From NCBI GenBank assembly GCA_011364925.1, contig RDOA01000002.1:124001-188000 (forward strand): 64,000 nucleotides of DNA, in the 5' to 3' direction. This document shows positions 1 to 10,564 of this stretch, one piece after another. The stretch is from Promethearchaeota archaeon (GTDB taxonomy: Archaea > Asgardarchaeota > Lokiarchaeia > Sigyniarchaeales > SOKP01). Under the pieces are notes generated by a model. The model searched no databases. It had not been told where the DNA came from and worked only from the letters and a program-made list of their open reading frames with translations. The position numbers and the translations under genes were made by a program. The stretch's first letter is position 1, and every line of letters begins with the position of its first letter.

Positions 1-2103
<2,103 letters not shown>

Positions 2104-2174
2104 TTAACAAAATAAATTTGTTGCATTATCAATACAAGAATGTCGAGTATATATTTGATTACATAATGATTTAT

Positions 2175-2197
2175 TATACAAGAATCATTCTTATATA
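2175..2197. promoter_or_regulatory. Inverted repeat between katG and Fur-family gene, probable operator
   Basis: The centre AAGAATCATTCTT (2180-2192) is a perfect 13-bp palindrome, and the symmetry continues to 2175-2197 with one mismatch. The left half ATACAAGAAT recurs as a direct copy at 2132-2141, closer to katG. The position between a peroxide-defence gene and a Fur/PerR-type gene, and the AT-rich palindrome of Fur-box size, make it the likely site for the protein encoded at 2300. Binding itself is inferred. Confidence 0.6.
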
Positions 2198-2299
2198 GTA
2201 ACTACTATCAAATTGTAACCATTATTAATATAACTTTTGATTTAAGTTCATAAATTTTAAAATTGTATGCTTACGCAATATAACTACTTGGTGGTTTAA

Positions 2300-2713
2300 T
2301 TGGATACTCAATATTTGATAGAATTCCTTAGAGAAAAGGGGCTAAAGGTAACTTCTCAACGATTAGCTATATTTAACTTTATCCTATCTCGAAAAGATCA
2401 TCCTACTGCTGAGCAAATATATCAAAAAATTCGAGGTGAATATCCAACGATAAGTTTGGGAACGGTATACAAAAATCTCCATCTATTAAAAGAAATAGGA
2501 TTAATTCAAGAGCTTGGTTTCGACGAGGGAAGTGTTAGGTACGATCCCGATATGGATCTCCATGTAAACATGGTATGTACTAATTGCGGAAAAATAACTG
2601 ATTATAAGACTGATAAAGTTGAGAAATTATGGAATGCTTTAATATCTGACATTGGAATTAAACCCAAAGGACATCGTATAGATTTATACTACGAATGTGA
2701 TGATTGTAAATAA
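2300..2713 (+). CDS. Fur/PerR-family transcriptional regulator
   Basis: Metal-dependent DNA-binding repressor of the Fur superfamily, 137 residues, the normal family length. The N-terminal winged helix (about residues 10-80) contains TSQRLAIFNFIL and the recognition-helix segment TISLGTVYKNLHLLKE. The C-terminal dimerisation half has RYDPDMDLHVNMVCTNCGK and ends with CDDC, giving the two CxxC pairs of the structural zinc site. The start is a TTG at 2300, with a GGTGG ribosome-binding sequence 5-9 bases upstream; no ATG would preserve the winged helix. Its neighbour is katG, so a PerR-like peroxide-sensing role is more likely than iron uptake control. The assignment to PerR rather than Fur or Zur is inference from context. 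Confidence 0.93.
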   Translation: MDTQYLIEFLREKGLKVTSQRLAIFNFILSRKDHPTAEQIYQKIRGEYPTISLGTVYKNLHLLKEIGLIQELGFDEGSVRYDPDMDLHVNMVCTNCGKITDYKTDKVEKLWNALISDIGIKPKGHRIDLYYECDDCK

Positions 2714-2816
2714 TATAAATCTGAACAAAATCTTCGACCCTTTTTCAAAATTTTAATTAGAATCAAAGATTCTCCTTATTAAATTTTCATTTAATTACCA
2801 TCAAAAGAGATTTGAA

Positions 2817-4073
2817 ATGCAAGAAAAAATAATTAAAGACGAAATTCTGGAAAAGATCACATTGGAGAATGTTTTTAAGATTTTTAACGACAATGTTTTC
2901 CCAATGTTAAACGACGAAGAAATAGCATTTTGTGACGAACTCCAAAAATTTTGTTTGGATTTACACCCAAAAATCGACAAATCGAAAGATGTTTACGAAC
3001 TGTTTCCCGAGCTAGGGAAACACGGTTATTTACAAAGAATCAATAAATGGAAGGATTTTACTCCATATGGTATGAAAAAAGAAATCCTAATGGGGACACA
3101 CCTCTCTTTACTTGATCCCCAATTAGAACTAGCAAGGTTGGCAAGTGGAATTCTATGCGGAAATCCAACGTTCCATTACTACGAGCATGGAGGAACAAGC
3201 GATACAATCCTAAAGGTTCAAGATGAATTAATGTCGGGTCAGAAAATTGGATGTATTGGAATTACCGAACCTGAAAGAGGTTCTGATGCGGTTAATCTAA
3301 CAACTGTAGCAACAAAAGATGGAGATAATGTGATATATAATGGGGAAAAGGTTTACACTACGAACGGTCCAAAAGCAGACTATTTCTGTGCTTACGGGGT
3401 ATACGATACAAATAATCCACGCGATACGATGGTACAAGCAATGATTAAACGCGAATTCGGCGTAAGAACTGAAAGGTTAAAAATCAATTCAGTCCCGCGA
3501 GTACACATTGCCCACACCATTTTTGAAAACACAAAAATTCCTAAAAGTTATATTTTAGCCGACGACGGGCTAGGTTATAAGCGATTGTTTGAGGGATTAG
3601 TACCGGAGCGTCTAGGAATAATGGGATCTGGTATTGGTATCTGTTGGTCTGGATTGATATATGGGATTCTTTACACTAATCTCAGAAAACAATTTGGCAA
3701 ACCAGTAATTAGATATCAAGGAGTTGGTTATGGATTAGCAGATTTACTTACAAAATCTACCGCTGCAACAAGCTTAGCTCTTCAAGCTGCGACAATTTAC
3801 GATGATAAAATCCTTTTTGCCGAGACACCTTCGAAAGAGGCTGAAAAGTGGTGTGCCGGTATCTCATCACAAGGAAAATATTATACTGCTAAACTTACAC
3901 ACGAGATCTGTTATGAGGTTCAACAGCATATGGGTGGAGTTAGTGTAACAGATAATACTCCGGTAGATGAGCTAACTGATGTAAGCAAGATCGAAGAAGT
4001 TATTGGTGGGGCACGAAATATTCAACTCCTTCTTATTCAATCTCAAATTCAGAGATTTATGGGACTTATTTAA
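2817..4073 (+). CDS. Acyl-CoA dehydrogenase family protein
   Basis: FAD enzyme that oxidises an acyl-CoA to the trans-2-enoyl-CoA and passes electrons to an electron-transfer protein. It is 418 residues, somewhat longer than the usual 380, because of an N-terminal extension. Family signatures are GCIGITEPERGSDAVNL (residues 145-161), KVYTTNGPKADYF, the FAD-contacting RKQFGKPVIRYQGVGYG, and a C-terminal helix with IGGARNIQLLL. In most members the last segment carries the catalytic Glu as YEGT; here it is IGGA. Glu264 in LVPERLGI lies where isovaleryl- and long-chain dehydrogenases hold their catalytic Glu, so it probably serves as the base. The substrate cannot be told. With the dehydrogenase at 13544 and hydratase at 14923 it could form a beta-oxidation set, though these are not one operon. 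Confidence 0.92.
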   Translation: MQEKIIKDEILEKITLENVFKIFNDNVFPMLNDEEIAFCDELQKFCLDLHPKIDKSKDVYELFPELGKHGYLQRINKWKDFTPYGMKKEILMGTHLSLLDPQLELARLASGILCGNPTFHYYEHGGTSDTILKVQDELMSGQKIGCIGITEPERGSDAVNLTTVATKDGDNVIYNGEKVYTTNGPKADYFCAYGVYDTNNPRDTMVQAMIKREFGVRTERLKINSVPRVHIAHTIFENTKIPKSYILADDGLGYKRLFEGLVPERLGIMGSGIGICWSGLIYGILYTNLRKQFGKPVIRYQGVGYGLADLLTKSTAATSLALQAATIYDDKILFAETPSKEAEKWCAGISSQGKYYTAKLTHEICYEVQQHMGGVSVTDNTPVDELTDVSKIEEVIGGARNIQLLLIQSQIQRFMGLI

Positions 4074-4077
4074 CTAC

Positions 4078-4110
4078 TTTTTTTTTCCTTTCACTAAAAA
4101 AAAAAAAAAA
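4078..4110. terminator. T-tract / A15 tract between convergent genes
   Basis: Nine consecutive T (4078-4086) follow immediately after the stop of the acyl-CoA dehydrogenase gene, and fifteen consecutive A (4096-4110) lie just past the stop of the convergent gene, reading as T15 on its strand. Archaeal RNA polymerase terminates at oligo-T, so each tract suits one of the two converging transcripts. No stem-loop is needed or seen. Confidence 0.5.
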
Positions 4111-4117
4111 TAAAGAA

Positions 4118-4564
4118 TTATTTTTTTAAAATTTCCTTAGCTGGGAATATTAATCCAAGAACGAGTAAAGCAGCACCTATGACGAAAGTGATCATACTAC
4201 CTCCGTAATACATAATCAGTATTTTATAACCAATGAATGTCCCCCACACTAAGCATCCAGCAAGCAACAATGCGTACCACGCCCATTTTTCGCCTTTTCG
4301 ATAACCCATTCTAACGATAAAAAGTACGAGTGCTCCAATTCCACTTACCATAAAACCCATGACTTTTTTCTGTAAGATAAAAATTTCTGCAAACAATTGG
4401 TCGCTTGCTAAGTATTGTGCGTATGTTGTACCAGTATATTCGAAAAAGTCGCTAATAAACATGATTTCTGTTACAAATATCATGAGTACGCCCATTCCAA
4501 CCATATAGAAGCCCATAAAATTCATGAAGAATGTTCCAAGTTTTAGATTATTCATTTTCCTCAC
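4118..4564 (-). CDS. Small four-helix membrane protein, function unknown
   Basis: A 148-residue protein I do not recognise. Four hydrophobic segments are visible: about residues 11-32, a second at 68-84 (MGFMVSGIGALVLFIV), a third at 94-113 and a fourth at 121-142, with a short polar loop near 40-60. The end is basic (AKEILKK). The start ATG lies at 4564, 78 bases from the stop of the next upstream gene on the same strand (4642), so cotranscription is possible. It looks like one of the small multi-pass membrane proteins common in Asgard genomes, but no catalytic or binding motif is visible. Confidence 0.7.
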   Translation of the reverse strand: MRKMNNLKLGTFFMNFMGFYMVGMGVLMIFVTEIMFISDFFEYTGTTYAQYLASDQLFAEIFILQKKVMGFMVSGIGALVLFIVRMGYRKGEKWAWYALLLAGCLVWGTFIGYKILIMYYGGSMITFVIGAALLVLGLIFPAKEILKK

Positions 4565-4641
4565 TTTAATTTGTCAAAAATGTCAGTATAGTATAGTCAT
4601 TCAAGTTCGTTAAAAAAGTTAATTATCAACGATCATGAGCT

Positions 4642-5406
4642 TTAATACAGTATTAAGCTTAAAGTAGAGATTATTATTAACCTTAAACCAATTATTACGA
4701 GAAAGCAAAAAACTATTACTTGAAATGCTTTGATTGGTATTTTAGGAGTAAGACGATGACCAAACTTAATTCCAAGAAAGATAATTGGGAAACCTAATAG
4801 AAAAAGAATTATTAACTCGTAAGGGAAAATATTTGTGATGAAATAGAAAGGTGATCGCGCAATAGAAAGAAAGAAACCAATTGCAGCGAAATTTTCTATA
4901 AAGCTTTCTTTATAATGTCCTGTTTTTTCAAGCATTGCCACATTAATAGGTCCTACTGCGCTAATTAACGCTGTTAATAATCCATAACTAAATCCACCAG
5001 CTATTACTAAAGGGGAAGTAGTATTCATCTGATGTTCGAACTGGATTTCTTCTTTTTTTCTAAAATAGTAATATAATTTCAAACACGAATATCCAAAAAT
5101 GAAGATCCCTAAGATTAGTTCTATCCATTCTAATCCAATTTCAATGAGTAAGTAAGTACCAAAAACTGTTGCTGGAATACCTAACGACAAGAATCGTATA
5201 AAGTAGCCTTTATCTAAAAATTTCCGGTATTTTATGAAATTAAGTAAAGCGGTTAGAATTCCCCATAGATTTACTAAAATTACCGCGTTTTTAATTCCAA
5301 TAATTGGAGTAATTATAGGAATCAAGATAAGAGCGTCGCCAAATCCAATTATCCCATAAACCGTGCTTGAGAAAAAGATCGCAATAAGTGATAGGTATTC
5401 AATCAT
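4642..5406 (-). CDS. TauE/SafE-family membrane permease
   Basis: Probable anion or sulfur-compound exporter of the TauE/SafE (DUF81) family in the cytoplasmic membrane. The 254 residues contain about eight hydrophobic helices in two similar halves. The first half has FFSSTVYGIIGFGDALILIP, and the second has GGFSYGLLTALISAVGP at the equivalent place; this pair of glycine-rich repeats is the family hallmark. The loop FRKKEEIQFEHQMN separates the halves on the cytoplasmic side. Substrates reported in the family include sulfite, sulfoacetate and taurine-derived compounds, but nothing here identifies the substrate. Confidence 0.82.
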   Translation of the reverse strand: MIEYLSLIAIFFSSTVYGIIGFGDALILIPIITPIIGIKNAVILVNLWGILTALLNFIKYRKFLDKGYFIRFLSLGIPATVFGTYLLIEIGLEWIELILGIFIFGYSCLKLYYYFRKKEEIQFEHQMNTTSPLVIAGGFSYGLLTALISAVGPINVAMLEKTGHYKESFIENFAAIGFFLSIARSPFYFITNIFPYELIILFLLGFPIIFLGIKFGHRLTPKIPIKAFQVIVFCFLVIIGLRLIIISTLSLILY

Positions 5407-5478
5407 TGGAATAAATAATTCCTAATTTAGATACATTAGAGAAAGAAGTCTTCTTTTTACTTTTTTCTATACCAATTC

Positions 5479-6222
5479 TCAAATCTCATCTATCTTTTTC
5501 TGAATCGGTCCCTTTGGTTTGGTCTTACCAAACAACATTTCTTTGTTTTTTTCCACGAATTTCCAACTAATACCAGGGATTTCTTTTAAAGGACCATCGA
5601 TTCCTTTTGGATTACCCGTTTTTGTAAATGTAATTTCTGTGTGCTTAATAGCTTTGAACACTTGGTAAGGAGTTTCGTACTTTTCGATTAACGATTTAGC
5701 CTTTTTTGGACCAATATCTATAAATCCTTCTACTATGAAACTTCTTCTTTCTTCAACACTCATGCTTTTAGGTGCCTTTCTGGAAAGAACAGTTGCGCCA
5801 TCTTTTACCTGTTCACGATAGGCTATTCTTTCAATCACGATAGCAGTATCTTCTAAATTCCTCGTTGGTATTATCGCAAATCCGAGTTTATAAGCAATTT
5901 TAGCTAGTGCTCCATATATAGATGCGATTTTCATTCCTGTATTTTCGAACACATCGTCATTCAATCCTTCTAAAATCAAGATAGGGGTAGTGTAGGTTTC
6001 TTTCAGACGAAGGCATTGCTCAAATAAGCGATTATCGATTATAGAGGACACAAAATCAAAGCCTTCTTTTCTTTCAATCGCTATATCCTCAGTGATAACA
6101 ATATCAGCAATATCCAATTGCTTTACTTCAATTTCTATGTTCGGGAACTTTTTTTCTATTAAATTTATTAATTTACCTTCTCGATTATCAATAATAACTT
6201 TTAAGGACTTTGATTGACTCAT
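5479..6222 (-). CDS. ERCC4-domain structure-specific nuclease with helix-hairpin-helix end
   Basis: A 247-residue XPF/Mus81/Hef-type nuclease subunit without the helicase domain, as in crenarchaeal XPF. The ERCC4 nuclease core spans residues 1-135: the first acidic strand is VIIDNREGK, and the catalytic motif is IAIERKEGFDFVSSI, matching the family's ERKxxxD. The C-terminal part (about 170-235) has helix-hairpin-helix segments such as FIDIGPKKAKSLIEKY and LKEIPGISWKFVEKN, which bind branched DNA. The role is probably cleavage of forks or flaps in repair. There is no terminal PCNA-binding box that I can see. The gene stands alone, with an intergenic gap of over 100 bases on its 5' side. Confidence 0.88.
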   Translation of the reverse strand: MSQSKSLKVIIDNREGKLINLIEKKFPNIEIEVKQLDIADIVITEDIAIERKEGFDFVSSIIDNRLFEQCLRLKETYTTPILILEGLNDDVFENTGMKIASIYGALAKIAYKLGFAIIPTRNLEDTAIVIERIAYREQVKDGATVLSRKAPKSMSVEERRSFIVEGFIDIGPKKAKSLIEKYETPYQVFKAIKHTEITFTKTGNPKGIDGPLKEIPGISWKFVEKNKEMLFGKTKPKGPIQKKIDEI

Positions 6223-6333
6223 TTCCTTTTCAAACTGATAAAATAATATTATTAGTTGTCAGATGTTATGTTAGTAAAATATGTAAAATATAAAAACAAA
6301 AAATTATAGTATCTTTATTTAATATAAATAGAG

Positions 6334-6600
6334 TTACTCCTTCGATTTAATTTTTTTACGGATCAGAAGAATTAAATAGGTTATCCCCATTACAGCCAAT
6401 ACTCCGATAAGGGGTAAAGTTAAAATACCAAACCAAGCCGTAATCGGATCTGTACCCGATTCAATAGCATCTGTTGAAATAGCGTTTTCTAGGATAAACT
6501 GAATTAAATCTTGAAAAAATATGAACCAAATTGCGTAAACGGCAACCACCACAATTATTAAGTAAATTAGAAAGGGAGAGACTCTTCTTTTTTTTGACAT
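6334..6600 (-). CDS. Small two-helix membrane protein, unknown
   Basis: An 88-residue protein with two hydrophobic helices (about residues 10-38 and 55-80) separated by a polar loop containing STDAIESGTDPITAW. Both ends are basic (MSKKRRVSP and RKKIKSKE), so both termini are probably cytoplasmic. I do not recognise a family. The start ATG is followed by a clear basic leader, and the composition is typical of a genuine membrane protein rather than random sequence. Confidence 0.6.
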   Translation of the reverse strand: MSKKRRVSPFLIYLIIVVVAVYAIWFIFFQDLIQFILENAISTDAIESGTDPITAWFGILTLPLIGVLAVMGITYLILLIRKKIKSKE

Positions 6601-6640
6601 AATATACCCTTTTGTTAATTGTTTTGTGTGTAATTATGCT

Positions 6641-6742
6641 TTATCTTCATAGATAATTAATTCTTGTGATTGAATCCTCGAAAAGCTATATATTTTATCT
6701 TCATAGATAATTAACACCAGTTTCTGAATACTCGAAAAGCTA
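6641..6742. repeat. Two-copy direct repeat with conserved ends and variable middle
   Basis: Units at 6641-6688 and 6695-6742 have a 54-base period. Both begin TTATCTTCATAGATAATTAA and end CTCGAAAAGCTA, while the roughly 16 bases between differ. The first block contains the small hairpin TATC-TTCATA-GATA. It lies between two minus-strand genes. Conserved flanks around a variable centre suggest a duplicated regulatory or terminator-like element rather than a CRISPR, because only two copies exist. Confidence 0.6.
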
Positions 6743-6744
6743 GT

Positions 6745-6885
6745 TTAATATCCATACAAATCAAGAAAAATCTTAATTATGTCTGGTAAAAGAAATAGAA
6801 TTATTATAATAATTAAAAATTCTATTGTAATCTTAATAGCTCGCTTGATCAGATAAGGATACGATATTAAATTGTTTTCAGACAT
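6745..6885 (-). CDS. Possible 46-residue single-span membrane peptide
   Basis: An ATG at 6885, 16 bases after the stop of the aldolase gene on the same strand, opens a 46-codon frame. The product starts MSENNLISYPYLIKRAIK and continues into a strongly hydrophobic helix (EFLIIIIILFLLP region), ending in LDLYGY. A positively charged segment before the helix is what a membrane peptide would show. No good ribosome-binding sequence precedes it, and the AT-rich composition alone could produce Ile/Leu runs, so it is uncertain. Confidence 0.35.
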   Translation of the reverse strand: MSENNLISYPYLIKRAIKITIEFLIIIIILFLLPDIIKIFLDLYGY

Positions 6886-6901
6886 TTTCTTGAATTAACT
6901 C

Positions 6902-7696
6902 TCAGTATTCTCTTAATACTTCCTCAACGGTGTAATTGTCATGAACGATTTTAGCGAGTCCCTGAACGACTTTGGTTGGATCCTCTGCTTGGAAGACATT
7001 TCTACCAATGGCTGCTCCTGCGCCTCCAGCTTGAATAGAGTCATAAACCAACTGGAATAATTCTGGAATTGTATCCATTTTAGGTCCACCAGCTATTATT
7101 ACTGGAATATTCACTCCTTTTACAATATATTTAAAAGAATCAATATCGCCAGTATAATTAGTTTTGACGATATCTGCTCCTAATTCAGCACCAACTCTTA
7201 CAGCAATGTTAACTACATCAGGAGCGTTTTCATCTGTAATTTTCTCTCCACGTGGGTACATCATAGCCAATACAGGTACACCCCATTCTCTTGATGCTTC
7301 AATTACAGTATGAGCATCTTGAAGCATCTCTGGTTCTTCATTGGCTCCTATATTAATATGAATTGATACACCGTCCGCACCCATCTTTAAAGCTCGTTCT
7401 ACAGAACAGACTAAAACTTTTTTATCAGGATCTGGCGCTAGATTAGTTGCTCCTGAAAGATGAACGATTAATCCTACGTCTCTCCCATATTGTCTATGCC
7501 CCGCTCCGACCATGCCAGAATGCTCTAATACCGCATTAGCTCCGCCTTTCGCAACTTTATCAACCATTTCAACCAAATTTTCGAGACCTTTGATTGTGCC
7601 AAGCGTTAATCCATGATCCATAGGGATAATTATTGTTCTTTTACTTTTCCGATCGAACAGTCGTTCAAGTCTTATATTCTTTCCAAGATTCGTCAT
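6902..7696 (-). CDS. ADTH synthase-like class I aldolase (DhnA/AroA' family)
   Basis: A 264-residue DhnA-type aldolase. The sequence resembles archaeal 2-amino-3,7-dideoxy-D-threo-hept-6-ulosonate (ADTH) synthase, the first step of the alternative archaeal route to 3-dehydroquinate and aromatic amino acids. Visible features are RTIIIPMDHGLTLG near the N terminus, the Schiff-base lysine in DIVKTNYTGDIDSF, LAMMYPRGEKI, and the phosphate-binding AAIGRNVFQ. The paralogous archaeal fructose-1,6-bisphosphate aldolases share the fold, so FBP aldolase activity cannot be excluded. The NLGKNIRLERLFDR start and the YPRG and GGPK segments favour ADTH synthase. No aroB' partner is in the window. Confidence 0.85.
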   Translation of the reverse strand: MTNLGKNIRLERLFDRKSKRTIIIPMDHGLTLGTIKGLENLVEMVDKVAKGGANAVLEHSGMVGAGHRQYGRDVGLIVHLSGATNLAPDPDKKVLVCSVERALKMGADGVSIHINIGANEEPEMLQDAHTVIEASREWGVPVLAMMYPRGEKITDENAPDVVNIAVRVGAELGADIVKTNYTGDIDSFKYIVKGVNIPVIIAGGPKMDTIPELFQLVYDSIQAGGAGAAIGRNVFQAEDPTKVVQGLAKIVHDNYTVEEVLREY

Positions 7697-7780
7697 AATT
7701 TTTTGAAAAACTGGTTTGACTTAAATTATTCTAAATAAATGACAGTACAAATTTAAAATTATACCCTTAAAAAAAGTAAA

Positions 7781-9352
7781 TTACCAAGGTCTTCGCAATG
7801 TGGTTGGTCGACTCATAGTTGATTTCTCAGGATAGTCAATATTATAATGAATACCGCGACTTTCCTTTCGAGAAATAGCGCTAACTATAATAAGTTTTGC
7901 TACTGTCGCTAAATTTCTTAATTCAATTAAATTTTTTTCTATCTGGAAATCCCAGTAATATTGATCGATTTCATCTAACAATAAATTAATACGCTTCTTA
8001 GCTCTTTGAAGGCGTAAATCTGTTCTTACAATTCCGACATAATTCCACATAAATCTACGAATCTCATCCCAATTCTGCGTTATAATTACCGCTTCAGTAG
8101 AGGGTACTGCATTCCCGTGCTCCCATTCTTCAAACTGAATTACTTTCAATGTATTTAGTCTATCATTTATAACGTTAGCGCATTCATGTGCGCAAACAAG
8201 ACCTTCTAATAGTGAATTACTTGCTAATCGATTCGCTCCATGTAAACCTGTACAAGAGGATTCTCCAATAACATAAAGGCTTTTTACTTTAGTTGAGCCA
8301 TCAATTTTAGTAAGTACTCCTCCAGTGCAATAATGGGCTGCTGGGACTACAGGAATAGGTTCTTTGGTTATATCGATATTAAATTTTAAGCATGTATCAT
8401 ATACTCCAGGAAAGTGATGTTTAATAAAATCAGCCTTACGATATGAGGCGATATCGAGATATACATGATCATCACCTGTTCTTTTAAGTTCAGCATCAAT
8501 TGCTCGAGATGCGATATCACGAGGTGCTAAATCCTTTAAAGGGTGATACTTTTGCATGAACTCATTTCCCCGGATGTCTTTAAGAACGGCACCTTCACCA
8601 CGCATTGCTTCCGTGATTAAGAGTGATTTAGCATAAGGATGATAAAGACAAGTGGGATGGAATTGATAGAATTCCATATTAGCAATAATTGCTCCTGCGC
8701 GATATGCCATAGCGATGCCATCTCCAGATGCAACATCTGGATTAGTAGTATAGAGATATATTTTCCCTGCTCCGCCTGTAGCTAATATAGTTGATTTAGC
8801 TGCGACATTATGAATCTCTCCTGATTTCTGATCTAAAATATACGCACCATAACATTCAAAATTCTTGGAATATAGATTAATTGCACACCAATATTCTTTT
8901 ATCTCAATGTTATTTAGCTTTTTGACCATTGTAATTAATTTCTGCTGAACACTCTGCCCTGTTAAATCATTTACATGTAGAATCCTCCTGTGAGAATGCC
9001 CTCCTTCTTTTCCAAGATCGTATTCTCCACTACTATTTCTCGTAAATTCTACGCCCCAGTCTATTAACTCTTTTACGCGTTCTGGAGCTTTACTAATGAT
9101 TTTGCGTACAATAGATTCATCACATAAGCCATCGCCAGCTATCAATGTATCTTGTATATGTTTTTCTAGAGTGTCATCTTCATTCCAAACACAGGCGATC
9201 CCTCCTTGCGCATAATAGGTGTTACATTCTGTTAAATTTTCCTTGGTGACTAAGAGGATTTGTGTATTAGGAGCAAGTTTGGTTAGCTTAAGGGCTAATG
9301 ATAATCCGGAGACTCCTCCTCCAATGATTAAAATGTCGGTTTTGATTTTCAA
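7781..9352 (-). CDS. nadB: L-aspartate oxidase
   Basis: FAD enzyme converting L-aspartate to iminoaspartate for de novo NAD synthesis. At 523 residues it has the full family length. The N-terminal Rossmann motif is IIGGGVSGLSLALKL. The fumarate-reductase/aspartate-oxidase landmarks follow in order: NTYYAQGGIA, the EGGHSHRRILHVNDLTGQ active-site stretch, MEFYQFHPTCLY, EGAVLKDIRGNEFM, APRDIASRAID, PAAHYCTGGV and GLHGANRLASNSLLEG. The C-terminal helical domain (about 420-500) and a terminal RRPW are present. nadA and nadC are not in the window. The nearest gene on the same strand is 84 bases downstream (7696), so it may share a transcript with the aldolase gene. Confidence 0.96.
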   Translation of the reverse strand: MKIKTDILIIGGGVSGLSLALKLTKLAPNTQILLVTKENLTECNTYYAQGGIACVWNEDDTLEKHIQDTLIAGDGLCDESIVRKIISKAPERVKELIDWGVEFTRNSSGEYDLGKEGGHSHRRILHVNDLTGQSVQQKLITMVKKLNNIEIKEYWCAINLYSKNFECYGAYILDQKSGEIHNVAAKSTILATGGAGKIYLYTTNPDVASGDGIAMAYRAGAIIANMEFYQFHPTCLYHPYAKSLLITEAMRGEGAVLKDIRGNEFMQKYHPLKDLAPRDIASRAIDAELKRTGDDHVYLDIASYRKADFIKHHFPGVYDTCLKFNIDITKEPIPVVPAAHYCTGGVLTKIDGSTKVKSLYVIGESSCTGLHGANRLASNSLLEGLVCAHECANVINDRLNTLKVIQFEEWEHGNAVPSTEAVIITQNWDEIRRFMWNYVGIVRTDLRLQRAKKRINLLLDEIDQYYWDFQIEKNLIELRNLATVAKLIIVSAISRKESRGIHYNIDYPEKSTMSRPTTLRRPW

Positions 9353-9477
9353 TTATAAGATCATTAAAAACCAATGATTAAAGTACATTTCTAAATTTAT
9401 TTGGAATATTTTTTAAAAACAAATTTAATTTACTATTATATAGTTCTAAATCCTAATTTTTTTTAAGAATTAACATT

Positions 9478-9510
9478 TTTACACCCATATAAGCTTGTTT
9501 AGGATGTAAA
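9478..9510. promoter_or_regulatory. Imperfect inverted repeat upstream of phosphatase gene trio
   Basis: TTTACACCC (9478-9486) and GGATGTAAA (9502-9510) are 9-base arms with one mismatch, separated by 15 bases. The element ends 36 bases before the ATG of the first phosphatase gene and lies in the intergenic region shared with the divergent nadB gene. It could be an operator for either direction. There is no further evidence of function. Confidence 0.3.
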
Positions 9511-9546
9511 TTGTAAATAAAATAAAGACTGATTTCTCTCTATTTT

Positions 9547-10044
9547 ATGTCAAAAATAAAGAATGTACTCTACATCTGTAGTGGAAATACTTGTAGATCC
9601 CCTTTCGCCGAAGCTTTTTCGAAATGGCTTCAGAAAACAATATATGTTAATGAGATTCAGGAACTAAATTTTGATTCTGCTGGAATTTACCATTATTATG
9701 AACAACCTCAGGAAGGTACGTTAAAATATCTTAAAGCTAAAGGAATTGAGATGGATGACTTTGTAGCTAAAGATGTTGATGAAGAATTGCTAAACAATCA
9801 AGATTTAATTTTAGTATTCGAAGAGAAATACCATATTCGTAAACTAAAAAGAAAATTCAGAAATCTTAAGAATTTAAACGAAAAGCTGTTTTTGTTATTA
9901 GATTTTGCTGGAGAAACAGAGGATTTAGAAATAATGGATCCTTTCTATTTAGATGAAATTGAGTATAATAAAACGCTCAAAAGAATTGAATCGGGGATCG
10001 TTAAATCAATAGAAAAGATTATCGAAATAAATAAATCTGCATAA
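9547..10044 (+). CDS. Low-molecular-weight protein tyrosine phosphatase / ArsC-like protein, copy 1
   Basis: A 165-residue member of the low-molecular-weight phosphatase superfamily, which includes protein-tyrosine phosphatases and thioredoxin-type arsenate reductases. The P-loop is CSGNTCRSP with nucleophile Cys11 and phosphate-binding Arg17; the second cysteine inside the loop (Cys16) is typical of LMW-PTPs. The general acid is the Asp in IMDPFYLDE. FDSAGIYHYY follows at the expected distance. It is the first of three consecutive homologous genes on the same strand, 10 bases from the next, so they are very likely cotranscribed. The physiological substrate is unknown. Confidence 0.88.
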   Translation: MSKIKNVLYICSGNTCRSPFAEAFSKWLQKTIYVNEIQELNFDSAGIYHYYEQPQEGTLKYLKAKGIEMDDFVAKDVDEELLNNQDLILVFEEKYHIRKLKRKFRNLKNLNEKLFLLLDFAGETEDLEIMDPFYLDEIEYNKTLKRIESGIVKSIEKIIEINKSA

Positions 10045-10054
10045 GTGATAAACT

Positions 10055-10540
10055 TTGAATAAGATATCTAATGTTCTAATAATTTGTTTAGGAAATACAG
10101 CAAGATCTCCAGTAGCTGAATACTTAGCACGATTTTATGCTAAGGAAAATGGCCTTGATATGACCATAGAAAGCGCAGGGTTTATGAACGCTTTTACTTA
10201 TATGCAACCAGAATCTCAAGAATATTTGAATGAAAAGGGGATAGACCACTCTGACTTTCGACCTCAGTTAGTCAGCTATAGATTACTTGAAAAGCAAGAT
10301 TTAATCATTACTATGGAAGAGTCCCATGCATTAGAAATCAAAAAGAATTATTCTGAGATTGTCGATATCGATAAAAAAACATTCACTTTAAAGGAATATA
10401 ACGGAAATACAAGCGATTTAGATATAATCGATCCATATTACACAAGTTCTCATACTTATAGGAAGGTTCTCAACCTTATTGACGAAAATATAAAAAAAAT
10501 GATAAGTAAAATAACACAAATTAATACATTAAATACTTAA
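10055..10540 (+). CDS. Low-molecular-weight phosphatase-like protein, copy 2
   Basis: A 161-residue paralogue of its two neighbours. The P-loop is CLGNTARSPVAEY (Cys11, Arg17), with Ala in place of the second loop cysteine found in copies 1 and 3. The acid loop LDIIDPYY is intact, so catalysis should be possible. IESAGF corresponds to the DSAG segment of the family. The start is a TTG at 10055, 10 bases after the preceding stop; no in-frame ATG precedes the P-loop. Loss of the vicinal cysteine removes the internal disulfide that protects LMW-PTPs from oxidation, so the copies may differ in redox response; that is inference. Confidence 0.85.
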   Translation: MNKISNVLIICLGNTARSPVAEYLARFYAKENGLDMTIESAGFMNAFTYMQPESQEYLNEKGIDHSDFRPQLVSYRLLEKQDLIITMEESHALEIKKNYSEIVDIDKKTFTLKEYNGNTSDLDIIDPYYTSSHTYRKVLNLIDENIKKMISKITQINTLNT

Positions 10541-10564
10541 TTACATAAAAAGCGTATTTATTCT

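Noticed and set aside
6641-6742. Possible CRISPR array
   Set aside because: Only two units, the spacer-like parts lie inside each repeat, and no cas genes are nearby.
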